This document shows positions 42,295 to 52,415 of a DNA stretch of 64,000 nt, piece by piece; position 1 is the first letter of the stretch, and the number at the start of each line of letters is the position of its first letter. Origin of the DNA: an uncultured Colwellia sp. (GTDB taxonomy: Bacteria; Pseudomonadota; Gammaproteobacteria; Enterobacterales; Alteromonadaceae). Position numbers and translations under genes: made by a program. Location of the stretch: NCBI GenBank assembly GCA_913062815.1, contig CAJXWZ010000015.1, positions 55,308-119,307 on the forward strand, in the 5' to 3' direction. The notes beneath the pieces were generated by a model, which made no database searches, was not told the DNA's origin, and worked only from the letters and a program-made list of their open reading frames with translations.

Positions 42295-43134
42295 ATGACA
42301 ATAACTAACATGTTAAAATCTGCTGTTGTAACTGCTGTTGCATCAACGGCTTTAATAACGGCGAGCGCTTCTGCTGAAATTTGGGGTAATACAGAAGTTC
42401 ATCTGCAAGCGTTTGGTGAGCTAGAACGTCCTGGTACTGGTGGTACGGCTGATACTACCATTATCACTTTACAACATGCGGGTGGTTGGGAGTATGGCGA
42501 TAACTTTTTCTTTGTCGATCATTCACGCTATAGCGTTAACAATGACGCCAACTTTCCTGTAGAAGACAGCAGTGAATTTTATGGTGAGTGGTATTCAAAT
42601 TTTAGCTTAGGTGCCATCACAGGTAATAAAATAGCGTTTGGTCCAGTAAAAGATATTGGTATTGTTGCCGGTGCAAACTTTGCACCTGAAGTTGACAGTA
42701 TGTGGGTGTTACCAGGGGTTAGATTTTCATTAGATTTACCAGGTTTTGCTTTTGCACAAATTGATGTTACCGGTTATGTACATCAAGGTGGTGGTAGTGC
42801 AACTTCGCCAGTATTTACGGTTGTTGACGAAGACTCTAGCTTTATGGTTGATTTTTCTTGGGCATACCCATTTAAAATTGGCTCAACCAGTTGGAGCATT
42901 GAAGGGCATTTAGAGTATATCGATGGTCGTCAGCAAACTAACAATTTTGGTACTACGGAACTAGAATCTTGGATCTTATTCCAACCACAAATTCGTTTAG
43001 ATTTAGGTGAAGCATTAGGTAATAAAGCTGGCCGATTGTTTGTTGGTATTGAATACCAATACTGGCGTAACAAACTAGGCGAAAAAGGCACTGACGATAA
43101 CACAGCACAATTTTTAGCAGTATGGCGCTTCTAG
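42295..43134 (+). CDS. OmpK/Tsx-like outer-membrane channel
   Basis: 279 residues with a signal peptide cut near SASA-EIWGNTEV. It has the nucleoside-specific channel (Tsx/OmpK) layout: HLQAFGELERPGTGG, HAGGWEYGDNFFFVDHSRY, a C-terminal strand ending AVWRF with a terminal Phe. Tsx takes nucleosides and deoxynucleosides across the outer membrane; OmpK is the Vibrio relative. AGGGGA precedes the ATG. A strong terminator follows. Position next to purine genes fits nucleoside uptake. Confidence 0.9.
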   Translation: MTITNMLKSAVVTAVASTALITASASAEIWGNTEVHLQAFGELERPGTGGTADTTIITLQHAGGWEYGDNFFFVDHSRYSVNNDANFPVEDSSEFYGEWYSNFSLGAITGNKIAFGPVKDIGIVAGANFAPEVDSMWVLPGVRFSLDLPGFAFAQIDVTGYVHQGGGSATSPVFTVVDEDSSFMVDFSWAYPFKIGSTSWSIEGHLEYIDGRQQTNNFGTTELESWILFQPQIRLDLGEALGNKAGRLFVGIEYQYWRNKLGEKGTDDNTAQFLAVWRF

Positions 43135-43251
43135 TAAATTAGTTCGAAGACATTATTGCAACGAGGCATTAGATCAATATTTAGCTAATGCCTAAACGTA
43201 ACTAACAATTTTAGTTTCCAAGAATAACTAATCAACGATTAGCTATTCGCC

Positions 43252-43287
43252 AAATCAGCTGTGTTGGACGTGCAGCTGATTTTTTTT
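43252..43287 (+). terminator. Terminator after the ompK-like gene
   Basis: AAATCAGCTG pairs with CAGCTGATTT across an 11-nt loop and is followed by a run of T. A second hairpin, AGGCATTAG/CTAATGCCT, lies at 43164-43193. Confidence 0.88.
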
Positions 43288-43355
43288 ACCTACTAGCTCT
43301 TTCAAAGAGTAACAAACCCACCTGATATATATTAAAGACGAATAAAAGGTCACCT

Positions 43356-44594
43356 ATGAGCGATTTAAAACAACGCGCGCTGGATTATCACGCCCAGCCA
43401 CAACCCGGAAAAATTGCAATTGCAATCACAAAGTCAGCACAAAATAGCGACGATTTATCTTTAGCATACAGCCCTGGAGTGGCTGAGCCATGTCGCGAAA
43501 TAGCTGAGGATATTGAGAATGTATATAAATATACCAGCAAGGGCAATACGGTAGCGGTTATTTCAAATGGCACTGCTGTATTGGGGCTAGGAAATTTAGG
43601 GCCAATGGCGTCAAAACCCGTGATGGAAGGCAAGGCTTTATTGTTTAAACGCTTTGCTGATATCGATTCTTTCGATATTGAAGTGACGCACAAAACATCA
43701 GAAGAATTTATTAATACAGTTGCAAGTATTGCTGACACCTTTGGTGGCATAAATCTTGAGGATATTAAAGCGCCTGAGTGTTTTGAAATAGAGAAAGCGT
43801 TGCTAGAGCGCTGTAAAGTTCCTGTATTCCATGATGATCAACATGGAACTGCTATTGTGACTGCGGCAGGTATGTTAAATGCGCTCGATATTCAAGGTAA
43901 AGATATTGGCGATGCGGTAATTGTTTGCTTGGGGGCTGGAGCTGCCGCTATAGCTTGTATGGAGTTACTTATACAATGTGGAGCGCAGCGCGAAAAAATC
44001 TACATGTTAGATAGAAAAGGCGTTATTCATACACGTCGGACCGATTTGAACGAATACAAAACTTTATTTGCTAATAATACCGATAAGCGAACTTTAGATG
44101 ATGCGATTGAAGGGGCTGATGTATTTGTCGGCGTATCAGGTCCTAACTTATTTTCAGCACAGCAATTATTAAAAATGGCTAATAGACCTATTGTTTTCGC
44201 CTGCTCAAATCCCGATCCTGAAATTAAACCAGAGCTTGCTCACGCAACGCGCGATGATTTAATCATGGCAACAGGACGTTCAGACTACCCAAACCAGGTA
44301 AATAACGTACTTTGTTTTCCTTTCATTTTTAGAGGGGCGTTAGATGTGAGAGCGCGTAAAATAAATAATGAAATGAAAATAGCGGCAGTACACGCCATAC
44401 GAACGCTTGCGAAAGAGCCGGTGCCTGAGGCTGTATTACAAGCTAGCGGCGAAAGTGCGTTAAGTTTTAATCGAAACTATATTATTCCGCGCCCAATGGA
44501 CCCTAGGTTATGCCATCAAGTTGCCAAGGCGGTAGCGCAGGCGGCGATTGATTCAGGCGTTGCTGCTTTACCTATGCCAGCTAAGTATAATTAA
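43356..44594 (+). CDS. NADP-type malic enzyme, short form
   Basis: 412 residues. Landmarks: LSLAYSPGVAEPCREI, NTVAVISNGTAVLGLGNLG, ASKPVMEGKALLFKRFADID and DIEVTHKTSEEF for the malic domain; VFHDDQHGTAIVTAAGML and VCLGAGAAAIACMELL for the NAD(P)-binding domain. It lacks the phosphotransacetylase-like domain of E. coli MaeB, so it resembles YtsJ-type enzymes. It decarboxylates malate to pyruvate, which would feed C4 acids made from glyoxylate into central metabolism. Monocistronic, with a terminator. Confidence 0.92.
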   Translation: MSDLKQRALDYHAQPQPGKIAIAITKSAQNSDDLSLAYSPGVAEPCREIAEDIENVYKYTSKGNTVAVISNGTAVLGLGNLGPMASKPVMEGKALLFKRFADIDSFDIEVTHKTSEEFINTVASIADTFGGINLEDIKAPECFEIEKALLERCKVPVFHDDQHGTAIVTAAGMLNALDIQGKDIGDAVIVCLGAGAAAIACMELLIQCGAQREKIYMLDRKGVIHTRRTDLNEYKTLFANNTDKRTLDDAIEGADVFVGVSGPNLFSAQQLLKMANRPIVFACSNPDPEIKPELAHATRDDLIMATGRSDYPNQVNNVLCFPFIFRGALDVRARKINNEMKIAAVHAIRTLAKEPVPEAVLQASGESALSFNRNYIIPRPMDPRLCHQVAKAVAQAAIDSGVAALPMPAKYN

Positions 44595-44613
44595 TCCTCG
44601 CGTTATGCTATTC

Positions 44614-44637
44614 AAGGCCTCAATTATTGAGGCCTTT
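44614..44637 (+). terminator. Terminator after the malic enzyme gene
   Basis: AAGGCCTCAA and TTGAGGCCTT with a 3-nt loop, followed by a short T run. Confidence 0.75.
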
Positions 44638-44952
44638 ACGTTATCCGTGAGCGGTATATAGCGTTAAACCTCATTACAATCCAACTAAATGTTCTTTTTT
44701 GTTATCAATTAGGGGTAACTGACTATTCCTGCTAGCAAATAGCGCTCAGGTCAGTATAATATGCCTGCTTAATTTTTTTGCGTTTGGGTTTTGATAAAAA
44801 AACACATAAATTTAGGTACAAATTTTAAAAAGTAATCAATCAAACTGTATAATTTTTTGTTCTACTTAACCGTAAATGTAGGTGTAAGTGAATAAATAAT
44901 TGTACAGATTGATTAACATATATAAGTTATAAATATTAAGGAAACATATTAA
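44638..44952. other. pnp upstream region, no rpsO
   Basis: 315 bp without a gene. A TATAAT at 44755-44760 could be a -10 element for pnp, though the -35 is poor; it would leave a long leader of about 190 nt. No S15 (rpsO) coding sequence is present, although rpsO precedes pnp in most gammaproteobacteria. Confidence 0.5.
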
Positions 44953-47067
44953 ATGTTTAATCCAGTAACTAAAAAATTTCAATTCGGTAAACATACCGTA
45001 ACGCTTGAAACGGGCGCGATAGCACGTCAAGCATCTGCAGCCGTAATGGCAAGCATGGACGATACCTGTGTATTAGTGTCTGTTGTTGCGAAAAAAGAAG
45101 CGAAAGAAGGTCAAGATTTTTTCCCATTAACAATAAACTACCAAGAACGTACTTACGCTGCAGGTAAAATCCCAGGCAGTTTCTTTAAACGTGAAGGTCG
45201 CCCTTCAGAAGAAGAAACTTTAATTGCGCGTTTAATTGACCGTCCACTTCGTCCTTTGTTCCCTGAAGGGTTTATTAACGAAGTACAAGTTATTATCACC
45301 GTTGTTTCAGTTAATCCTGAAATTGCCCCAGACATCATTTCATTAATTGGTGCTTCTGCTGCCCTTGCTATTGCGGGTGTACCGTTTAACGGACCTGTCG
45401 GCGCAGCGCGCGTTGGTTATACTGACGGCCAATACCTACTTAACCCGCTACAATCTGAATTACCAACAAGTCAATTGGACTTAGTTGTTTCAGGTACTGA
45501 TTCTGCTGTATTAATGGTTGAGTCTGAAGCTGACGTATTATCTGAAGAAGTAATGCTTGGCGCTGTTGTCTTTGGTCATGAGCAAATGCAAGTTGCAGTA
45601 GAGGCAATAAAAGAGTTCAAAGCAGACGTTAATACACCATCTTGGGATTGGGCTGCGCCAGTTAAGAATGCTGAGCTAGTTGCTAAAATTGCTGAATTAT
45701 CTGAAGCTCAAGTAAATGAAGCTTACCAAATTACCGAAAAAGCAGTTCGTTATGACAAAATTGCTGAAATTCGTAACGCTGTTGTAGAGCAATTATTAGC
45801 TAGCGACGAAGCGTTAAATGTTCAAGAAGCGAAAGATTTGTTTCATGATTTAGAAAAAACAGTTGTTCGTGGCCGTATTACCCAAGGATCACCTCGTATA
45901 GATGGTCGCGATCCTGAATCAATTCGTGCTTTAGACGTAATGACAGGTGTATTACCACGTACTCATGGCTCGGCTGTATTTACTCGCGGTGAAACGCAAG
46001 CCCTAGTTACTGCTACGTTAGGTACACAACGTGATGCACAACGTATTGACAGCATTTTAGGTGAGAAAACTGATGCCTTTATGCTTCACTATAACTTCCC
46101 TCCATACTGTGTGGGTGAAACGGGTTTTGTTGGTTCACCTAAGCGTCGCGAAATCGGCCATGGCCGTTTAGCAAAACGTGGTATGTTGGCTGTTATGCCA
46201 ACCATTGAAGAATTCCCGTACGCTGTACGTGTAGTATCTGAAATTACTGAGTCTAACGGCTCATCTTCAATGGCCTCTGTATGTGGTACTTCTCTTGCGT
46301 TAATGGATGCAGGTGTACCTATTAAAGCTTCTGTTGCGGGTATTGCAATGGGTTTAGTGAAAGAAGGTGAAAAGTTTGTTGTTCTTTCTGATATTTTAGG
46401 TGATGAAGATCACTTAGGCGACATGGACTTTAAAGTAGCAGGTACTACCGGTGGTATTACTGCTTTGCAAATGGATATCAAGATTGAAGGTATCACACAA
46501 GAGATCATGCAAATTGCTTTAAACCAAGCAAAAGCTGCTCGTACTCATATCTTATCTGTTATGGATGAAGCGATTGAAGGTCACAGAGAAGAAATCTCTG
46601 AATTTGCACCTCGTATTCACACCTTAAAAGTTAATCAAGATAAAATTCGTGACATCATTGGTAAAGGTGGTGCAACTATCCGTCAACTTACTGAAGAAAC
46701 GGGTACTACAATTGAGATTGATGACGACGGTACGGTTAAAATTGCAGCAACCTCTGGCGAACAAGCTGAAGATGCAATTAACCGCATTAAAGCATTAACA
46801 GCTGAAATTGAAGTGGGTACGCTTTACACTGGTAAAGTTGTTCGTATCGTAGATTTCGGTGCTTTCGTTAATGTATTACCGGGTAAAGATGGTTTAGTAC
46901 ATATTTCACAAATTTCTGAAGAACGCGTTAACAATGTAAGTGACGTATTATCTGAAGGTCAAGAAGTGAAAGTTAAAGTACTAGAAGTTGACCGTCAGGG
47001 CCGTGTACGTTTAAGTATTAAAGAAGCAATTGAAAAGCCAGCTGAAGCTGCGCCAACTGCTGAATAG
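44953..47067 (+). CDS. pnp: Polyribonucleotide nucleotidyltransferase (PNPase)
   Basis: 704 residues, normal length. Two RNase PH-like cores ([22 protein letters not shown]; the second with [15 protein letters not shown]), then a KH domain around [20 protein letters not shown] and an S1 domain ([31 protein letters not shown]). It degrades RNA 3' to 5' using phosphate as part of the degradosome. AAGGAAAC precedes the ATG. A clean terminator separates it from nlpI. Confidence 0.98.
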   Translation: MFNPVTKKFQFGKHTVTLETGAIARQASAAVMASMDDTCVLVSVVAKKEAKEGQDFFPLTINYQERTYAAGKIPGSFFKREGRPSEEETLIARLIDRPLRPLFPEGFINEVQVIITVVSVNPEIAPDIISLIGASAALAIAGVPFNGPVGAARVGYTDGQYLLNPLQSELPTSQLDLVVSGTDSAVLMVESEADVLSEEVMLGAVVFGHEQMQVAVEAIKEFKADVNTPSWDWAAPVKNAELVAKIAELSEAQVNEAYQITEKAVRYDKIAEIRNAVVEQLLASDEALNVQEAKDLFHDLEKTVVRGRITQGSPRIDGRDPESIRALDVMTGVLPRTHGSAVFTRGETQALVTATLGTQRDAQRIDSILGEKTDAFMLHYNFPPYCVGETGFVGSPKRREIGHGRLAKRGMLAVMPTIEEFPYAVRVVSEITESNGSSSMASVCGTSLALMDAGVPIKASVAGIAMGLVKEGEKFVVLSDILGDEDHLGDMDFKVAGTTGGITALQMDIKIEGITQEIMQIALNQAKAARTHILSVMDEAIEGHREEISEFAPRIHTLKVNQDKIRDIIGKGGATIRQLTEETGTTIEIDDDGTVKIAATSGEQAEDAINRIKALTAEIEVGTLYTGKVVRIVDFGAFVNVLPGKDGLVHISQISEERVNNVSDVLSEGQEVKVKVLEVDRQGRVRLSIKEAIEKPAEAAPTAE

Positions 47068-47111
47068 TTATTTTCGAGATGTTGACTAAATAATTTACAA
47101 ATTAGTCTATT

Positions 47112-47137
47112 AAAAGGAGCCTTATGGCTCCTTTTTT
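47112..47137 (+). terminator. Terminator after pnp
   Basis: AAAAGGAGCC, a TTAT loop, then GGCTCCTTTTTT: a textbook rho-independent terminator. Confidence 0.92.
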
Positions 47138-47201
47138 GTTGGTAAATCAAGTACAATCGAGAGAACGTAGATTTAAACGAATATTTTATTAAGGCATATT
47201 A

Positions 47202-48119
47202 GTGAATTTCATTTTTTCTGAATTTAAACTCAAATCTATCATGCTATCTTCACTTGTATGCATGACTCTATTTGTACAAGGTTGTGCATCACTCGATAAG
47301 CCGACTAATGCTGATTCATCTGCATTAAGCCATTTAGTGATTGCTGAGCCTTTACCGATAAACTTTAAAAGTGAAGTGGCTATTGCGCGTTTGTCAGAAG
47401 TGATTAATAGAGTGAAAATTACGGACGAACAAAAAGCACAATTGCATTATGATAGGGGCGTTTTGTACGACAGTGTTGGCTTACGCTCATTAGCTCGGCT
47501 AGATTTTTCACATGCCCTGAAATTACAACCCAGTTTGTTTGATGCGCATAACTTTTTGGGTATCCATTTCACTCAAATGAAAGAATTCTCTCAAGCTTAT
47601 GAAGAATTTGATTCAGTTATAGAACTCGCGCCTGAACATGAATACGCCCGCTTAAATCGTGGTATAGCCCTTTATTATGGTGATAGACCAGCATTAGCCG
47701 CGCAGGATTTCAAAGATTTTCACCATAAACAAAGTGATGATCCTTATCGCTTATTATGGTTGTATTTAGCTGAATATAAGATTGATACTGTGCTTGCGAA
47801 ACAAAACTTAAAAGAGCGTGCTGAATTAGTAGATGACTTAACTTGGGCAAAGCAAGTTATTCACTTATATTTAGGCAATATTGAACAAGCACAATTTATA
47901 AGTGATCTTACTAAAAATGTCAAATCAAACAAAGAGTTAACGGATAGGTTGTGCGAAGCGTATTTTTACTTAGGCAAATACAATCAAAGTTTAGGGCGCC
48001 TTAGCGCGGCAGCAAATTTCTTTAAGTTGTCGCTAAGTACTAATGTTTACGAGTTTGTTGAACACAGGTATGCACGACTTGAATTAGATTTAATGCGTAC
48101 TAAAAAAGTTAATATGTAG
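47202..48119 (+). CDS. nlpI: NlpI-type TPR lipoprotein
   Basis: 305 residues with a lipobox FVQGC, so an outer-membrane lipoprotein. TPR repeats include QLHYDRGVLYDSVGLRSLARLDFSHALKL, AHNFLGIHFTQ and YARLNRGIALYYGDRPALAAQDF, close to E. coli NlpI in order and sequence. NlpI is the adaptor that delivers MepS to the Prc protease and also binds peptidoglycan hydrolases. Start GTG 47202; ATG 47241 is possible. It follows pnp as in E. coli. The next gene begins 12 bp later and is probably co-transcribed. Confidence 0.93.
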   Translation: MNFIFSEFKLKSIMLSSLVCMTLFVQGCASLDKPTNADSSALSHLVIAEPLPINFKSEVAIARLSEVINRVKITDEQKAQLHYDRGVLYDSVGLRSLARLDFSHALKLQPSLFDAHNFLGIHFTQMKEFSQAYEEFDSVIELAPEHEYARLNRGIALYYGDRPALAAQDFKDFHHKQSDDPYRLLWLYLAEYKIDTVLAKQNLKERAELVDDLTWAKQVIHLYLGNIEQAQFISDLTKNVKSNKELTDRLCEAYFYLGKYNQSLGRLSAAANFFKLSLSTNVYEFVEHRYARLELDLMRTKKVNM

Positions 48120-48130
48120 GTTACGCCATA

Positions 48131-49660
48131 GTGCTAATGAACAAGCTAATGATGATGAGTTTGCTGATGCTTCTGTTAATGGGGTTGTCGACAAGCTCAT
48201 TTTTTTTACCACAATATTTAACTAAAATTATTGACGCAAATAAACACAGCAGTGCACAGTTGAACTTTGCCCTTGAGCAAGAAAATCAATCTGCCCTTAA
48301 ATTCGCCAGAACAAAGGCTTTATATCACAGTGCACAATGGCTTGAATTGTCAATAAAACTAGCCAAAACTCGAGGGAAGGCTGCATATCAACTTGCGTTG
48401 TATTATCAAAATCAGCCTAAGCAGGCAGAGTTTTGGTACAAATCAGCTATTAGGCTTGACTATGCAAAAGCGCGGGTTGCTCTTGCACAGTACTATTTCA
48501 AACAAGGACAGTTTGAAAAGTCAGCGCATGCTCTAATCTCCTTGCCACAAAACTTATCTCAATCGTTAATCATTGCGGCACAAACAGTAAAAATTAACAT
48601 TGCATTGAACTTAGGAAAAATTGACGATGTTAAGGCAATCGTTAGTGAGTACGCCAAACAATTACAACTAACTGAACAAGGGCAATTATTATTAGCCGAT
48701 CTTAGTAAATATCGCGTATTAAAAAATTCATCGCCGTCGACCCTAAATAAATTGAATGCCACAGATTGTGATAATAGCATTCAGTTGTTTGCCACTAATT
48801 TAAGGCATTTAAAACAACTAGAACAGCTAGTAACGGAATTTGACAACCAAGCTTTATCAACCGTTGTATGCTTTTCACCTGTGAGGTATATGGCTATTAC
48901 TGCGCTAGATTGTATTGGAGAGCCAACTAAGGCGATTAACTGTAACGAGATAAATTGGCAACCCTTGAGCAAATCAATTAACAGTCGTTATGTGGGAGTT
49001 ATGCTTCCCGAAGGCGGGGCTAATGTACATTACGGTATTTTGTATTTTGATGCGCAAGATAATGTAGACGTTGTTGCTCATGAAGTCAGTCATTTACTCG
49101 GCTTTGTAGATGAATACCCATTAGTAGCAGGTCATGTAAAATGTGAATCGAGCCAAGATAAGATTTTTTCCCGTAATGTATCCGTGTTAAAGCGTCGTTA
49201 TCAAGGGAATAAGCAGACTATTAGAGAGAAAATTCTGCAGCAAGTTGCATGGGCAGAATATATAAAAGATTCCACTCCAATATTGCAGGAGGTAACAGGT
49301 TTAAATAGTCAGCAATATTGGCAAATAGGAACACCAGAACTATTCAACCATGAAGTTGGTGTTTTCATTTCTAAAACATGCGATAGCAGTGTCAACCATA
49401 AAAGAGATGATTTTGCATCATTTAAACCGGTGTCACAGCAAACTAAACTGCAATACTTTGCTTTGGAATTTCCTGAGGTATATATACTGTTACTGCAAGA
49501 TAACCCAAGTAGGCATTTAATGCCGAGTTTTCATTACAATATTGCACTCGCCTCTTTTCAACAAGGCAATATTAGCCAAGCAAAGGATTATTTAAGACGC
49601 GCTATGTCATGGGAGCATGATATTGATAGGCGTAATATTGTTAGCCAAGGTAACCTTTGA
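48131..49660 (+). CDS. Membrane-anchored TPR/Sel1-like protein with an HExxH metallopeptidase motif
   Basis: 509 residues. An N-terminal hydrophobic anchor (MMMSLLMLLLMGLSTSSFFL) is followed by Sel1/TPR-like helical repeats (AAYQLALYYQNQPKQAEFWYKSAIRLDYAKARVALAQYYF) to about residue 190. Near residue 315 lies DVVAHEVSHLLGFVDEYPL, which has an HExxH zinc motif (HEVSH) with a Glu nine residues on. I do not know a named family for this combination. It is cotranscribed with nlpI, a protease adaptor, which suggests a role in envelope proteolysis. A TPR-like end follows (LASFQQGNISQAKDYL). Confidence 0.8.
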   Translation: MLMNKLMMMSLLMLLLMGLSTSSFFLPQYLTKIIDANKHSSAQLNFALEQENQSALKFARTKALYHSAQWLELSIKLAKTRGKAAYQLALYYQNQPKQAEFWYKSAIRLDYAKARVALAQYYFKQGQFEKSAHALISLPQNLSQSLIIAAQTVKINIALNLGKIDDVKAIVSEYAKQLQLTEQGQLLLADLSKYRVLKNSSPSTLNKLNATDCDNSIQLFATNLRHLKQLEQLVTEFDNQALSTVVCFSPVRYMAITALDCIGEPTKAINCNEINWQPLSKSINSRYVGVMLPEGGANVHYGILYFDAQDNVDVVAHEVSHLLGFVDEYPLVAGHVKCESSQDKIFSRNVSVLKRRYQGNKQTIREKILQQVAWAEYIKDSTPILQEVTGLNSQQYWQIGTPELFNHEVGVFISKTCDSSVNHKRDDFASFKPVSQQTKLQYFALEFPEVYILLLQDNPSRHLMPSFHYNIALASFQQGNISQAKDYLRRAMSWEHDIDRRNIVSQGNL

Positions 49661-49786
49661 TAAATCTCTAGTAAACGTGCATCTTGAAGTATAAGAATAT
49701 AAGTCGGAACTTGCTGCTATTAATAACTTTTGTCATGGATAAGATAGGGTATAATTCAATTTTCGATGCTCGTAACTACTTAATAC

Positions 49787-51487
49787 ATGAAATCTTTTGA
49801 ACCTGAACAATTTCGTCGACTTTTTCCACTTATTGTTAGTAATGGCGCTTCGAATTTGTCAGTTGATAAAGCGCCTTCTTTAGTCTACTTCGACAATGCA
49901 GCCACAACACAGAAACCAGCATGCGTTATTGACTGTTATCGACATTATTATCAAAACTTTAATGCCAATGTACATCGCGCCTCACATAATTTGAGTGCCA
50001 AAGCCACCACAGCTTTTGAACAGGCTAGAGAGCAAGTTAAGCATTTTATTAACGCCCGAAGTATCAAAGAAATTATTTGGTCAAAAGGAACAACTGAAAG
50101 CATCAATTTAATTGCTTCTTCACTTGGTCAACGTGTGCTTTCTTCTGGTGATGAACTCATCATAACGGTTAGTGAACATCACGCTAACATTGTGCCTTGG
50201 CAGTTAATCGCAGCAAAGACAGGGGCAGTCATTAAGGTGTTAACGCTAGATAAAAATGGCCGAGTTGACTTGAGTGACTTTGATGCGCTGCTTAGCCATA
50301 GAACAAAAATTGTTTGCTGTGCTCACCTATCGAATGTAATCGCTAAGATCAACCCTATTGATGTCCTTATTGCGAAAGCAAAAGCTGTGGGTGCTATTAC
50401 GGTAATTGATGGCGCTCAAGCGGTCGCTCATTTCCCTGTTGATGTACAAAAGCTAAATTGTGATTTTTATTTGTTTTCTGCGCATAAAATGTATGGACCA
50501 ACAGGCGTTGGCGTTTTGTATGGTAAGCAATTATTGCTTGAGTCCATGCCACCATATCAAGCTGGTGGAGAAATGATTGAAAAGGTTAGTTTCAATGAAG
50601 CAACGACATTTAACGCATTACCCTTTAAATTTGAAGCTGGCACGCCAAATATTGCTGGCGTGTTAGCATTTTCAGAAGCGCTAACGTTTTTGAGTCAGTA
50701 CAGTACCGCTCAAATGCGTGACTATGAGCTGCAATTAACCCATTATTGCTATCAGGCTTTAGCTAATATTTCATCAGTGCAGTTTATTGTTGAACAAGTT
50801 GCGGATATCCCTGTTATTAGTTTTACTATTAAAGGGCATCATAATCATGATATTGCCACCAGCTTAAATAGTTACGGTATCGCTATTCGTAGTGGACATC
50901 ATTGTGCCATGCCATTAATGGAGTATTTGCAAATATCAGGTTGTTTACGTGTATCCATGGCGGCGTACAATACTATTGCAGAAGTTGATTATTTTATTCG
51001 TTGCTTGATCAAAATACTTGAGCCAGAAAGTACTGATAGCGATCAAATATCGGTAAAAACAAATTCAGCTGAAAAAAGGCATAGTAACAGCGAAGCAAGT
51101 ACTGAAATAATTGCAAAGCTGTCACAAGTAAAAGGTTGGGATGCTCGCCATCGTGAAATAATGTTGTTGGGAAAGCAATTACCACGATTAGATAAAACCA
51201 AGAGAAATGATCATACTTTGATCAGCGGTTGCGAAAGTTTAGCCTGGCTGATGGCAAGTAAAAATTCGCAAGGTGTTTATCATTTTCACGCTGACAGTGA
51301 CGCTAAAGTTATCCGTGGTTTATTAGTGATTGTACTTGCGGCTCTAAACGACAAAACTGCAGTGCAGATTCAGTCTTTTGACATTGACGCATATTTTAGT
51401 CGTTTAGGTTTATTGCAACACCTAAGCCCTTCACGCGGTAACGGCGTTTTAGCTATTGTTGAAAAAATCAAAGAGATAACAGAGTAA
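49787..51487 (+). CDS. Cysteine desulfurase CsdA fused to CsdE/SufE-like sulfur acceptor
   Basis: 566 residues. Residues 1-410 are a class II (SufS/CsdA) desulfurase: PLP Lys234 in SAHKMYGPTG, catalytic Cys373 in IRSGHHCAMPLM. Residues about 438-566 are a SufE/CsdE domain: AKLSQVKGWDARHREIMLLGKQLP with acceptor Cys482 in LISGCESLAWL, then RGLLVIVLAALNDK. In E. coli CsdA and CsdE are separate proteins that pass sulfur to CsdL (TcdA). Here the donor and acceptor are one chain, and tcdA lies convergently just downstream. Linker of about 30 polar residues (410-440). Confidence 0.93.
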   Translation: MKSFEPEQFRRLFPLIVSNGASNLSVDKAPSLVYFDNAATTQKPACVIDCYRHYYQNFNANVHRASHNLSAKATTAFEQAREQVKHFINARSIKEIIWSKGTTESINLIASSLGQRVLSSGDELIITVSEHHANIVPWQLIAAKTGAVIKVLTLDKNGRVDLSDFDALLSHRTKIVCCAHLSNVIAKINPIDVLIAKAKAVGAITVIDGAQAVAHFPVDVQKLNCDFYLFSAHKMYGPTGVGVLYGKQLLLESMPPYQAGGEMIEKVSFNEATTFNALPFKFEAGTPNIAGVLAFSEALTFLSQYSTAQMRDYELQLTHYCYQALANISSVQFIVEQVADIPVISFTIKGHHNHDIATSLNSYGIAIRSGHHCAMPLMEYLQISGCLRVSMAAYNTIAEVDYFIRCLIKILEPESTDSDQISVKTNSAEKRHSNSEASTEIIAKLSQVKGWDARHREIMLLGKQLPRLDKTKRNDHTLISGCESLAWLMASKNSQGVYHFHADSDAKVIRGLLVIVLAALNDKTAVQIQSFDIDAYFSRLGLLQHLSPSRGNGVLAIVEKIKEITE

Positions 51488-51540
51488 AGTCATGTTTGTT
51501 TCAAGGTAAAGGTTACTTTTTAACGTTAAACAAACCGTTT

Positions 51541-52353
51541 TTACTTACCACTTTTTTTAAGTAGTTTATCAATAGCTCTGCCAACAGCAAAAAAAGCGAA
51601 AGTTGCAGTTACATGTGTGGTAGCACCAAAGCCGCCACTACAATCTAGTCGCATTGACGAGTTATTCTCTTGGGAATTGTCAGGCTTTGCTAAGCAAACG
51701 TCGCCTAAATCTGTGGGGTAGCGTAATTGCTCTGTTGAAAAAACAGCATCAATAGAAAACTTCCGCTTACTGCTTTTAGCTAAGTCAGCGCGGGGAAAGT
51801 TAAATTCTCGACGTAATTGATTTTTCACTTTTGCAAGTAGTGGATCTTGGTAAGTTTTACTTAAATCGGTAATGGCTATTTGACTAGGATCTACTTGTCC
51901 ACCTGCACCGCCTATGGTTATTACAGGAATTTTATTGCGCTTACAGTAAGCAATTAGGCGTGTTTTTATGTCTACAGAGTCAATAGCGTCAATGACATAA
52001 TCAAAATTATTGCTAATTAAATCACTTAAGTTTTCAACGGTAACAAAATCTTCAATAACACTAACGTGGCAATCTGGATTTATTTGCCCAATACGTTGTG
52101 ACATCACGTCAACTTTACTTTGACCAATAGTGTCACTTAGTGCGTGTATTTGACGATTAATATTGGTGGCACAAATGTCATCAAGGTCAATTAATGTGAT
52201 GCTACCTATACCGTTGCGAGCAAGGGCTTCGGCAACCCAAGAGCCAACACCACCGATGCCGACTACGCAAAAATGCGCGTTTTGCAGAAGATGGGCACCT
52301 TGTTGACCATAAAGACGGGCAATGCCGCCGAATCGTAATGAATAATCTGACAT
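51541..52353 (-). CDS. tcdA: tRNA threonylcarbamoyladenosine dehydratase
   Basis: 270 residues of the E1-like (ThiF/MoeB) superfamily: ATP-binding GIGGVGSWVAEALARNGIG and DLDDICATNINRQ. The rest matches TcdA/CsdL: VIDAIDSVDIKTRLIAYCKRNKIPVITIGGAGGQVDPSQI. It converts t6A37 to cyclic ct6A37 in tRNA with ATP. It is convergent with the CsdA-CsdE fusion, in line with the E. coli csdA-csdE-csdL neighbourhood. A C-terminal hydrophobic tail (TATFAFFAVGRAIDKLL) is normal for this family. Confidence 0.95.
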   Translation of the reverse strand: MSDYSLRFGGIARLYGQQGAHLLQNAHFCVVGIGGVGSWVAEALARNGIGSITLIDLDDICATNINRQIHALSDTIGQSKVDVMSQRIGQINPDCHVSVIEDFVTVENLSDLISNNFDYVIDAIDSVDIKTRLIAYCKRNKIPVITIGGAGGQVDPSQIAITDLSKTYQDPLLAKVKNQLRREFNFPRADLAKSSKRKFSIDAVFSTEQLRYPTDLGDVCLAKPDNSQENNSSMRLDCSGGFGATTHVTATFAFFAVGRAIDKLLKKSGK

Positions 52354-52415
52354 GTAAATAGCGCTAAATAATTAAATCAACGGCCATTATACCGAGTTAA
52401 TGCCATTGAATAAAA

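Noticed and set aside
44755..44760. Firm pnp promoter call at TATAAT
   Set aside because: The -10 is good, but the -35 at the right distance (CTAGCA) is poor, so I mention it only.
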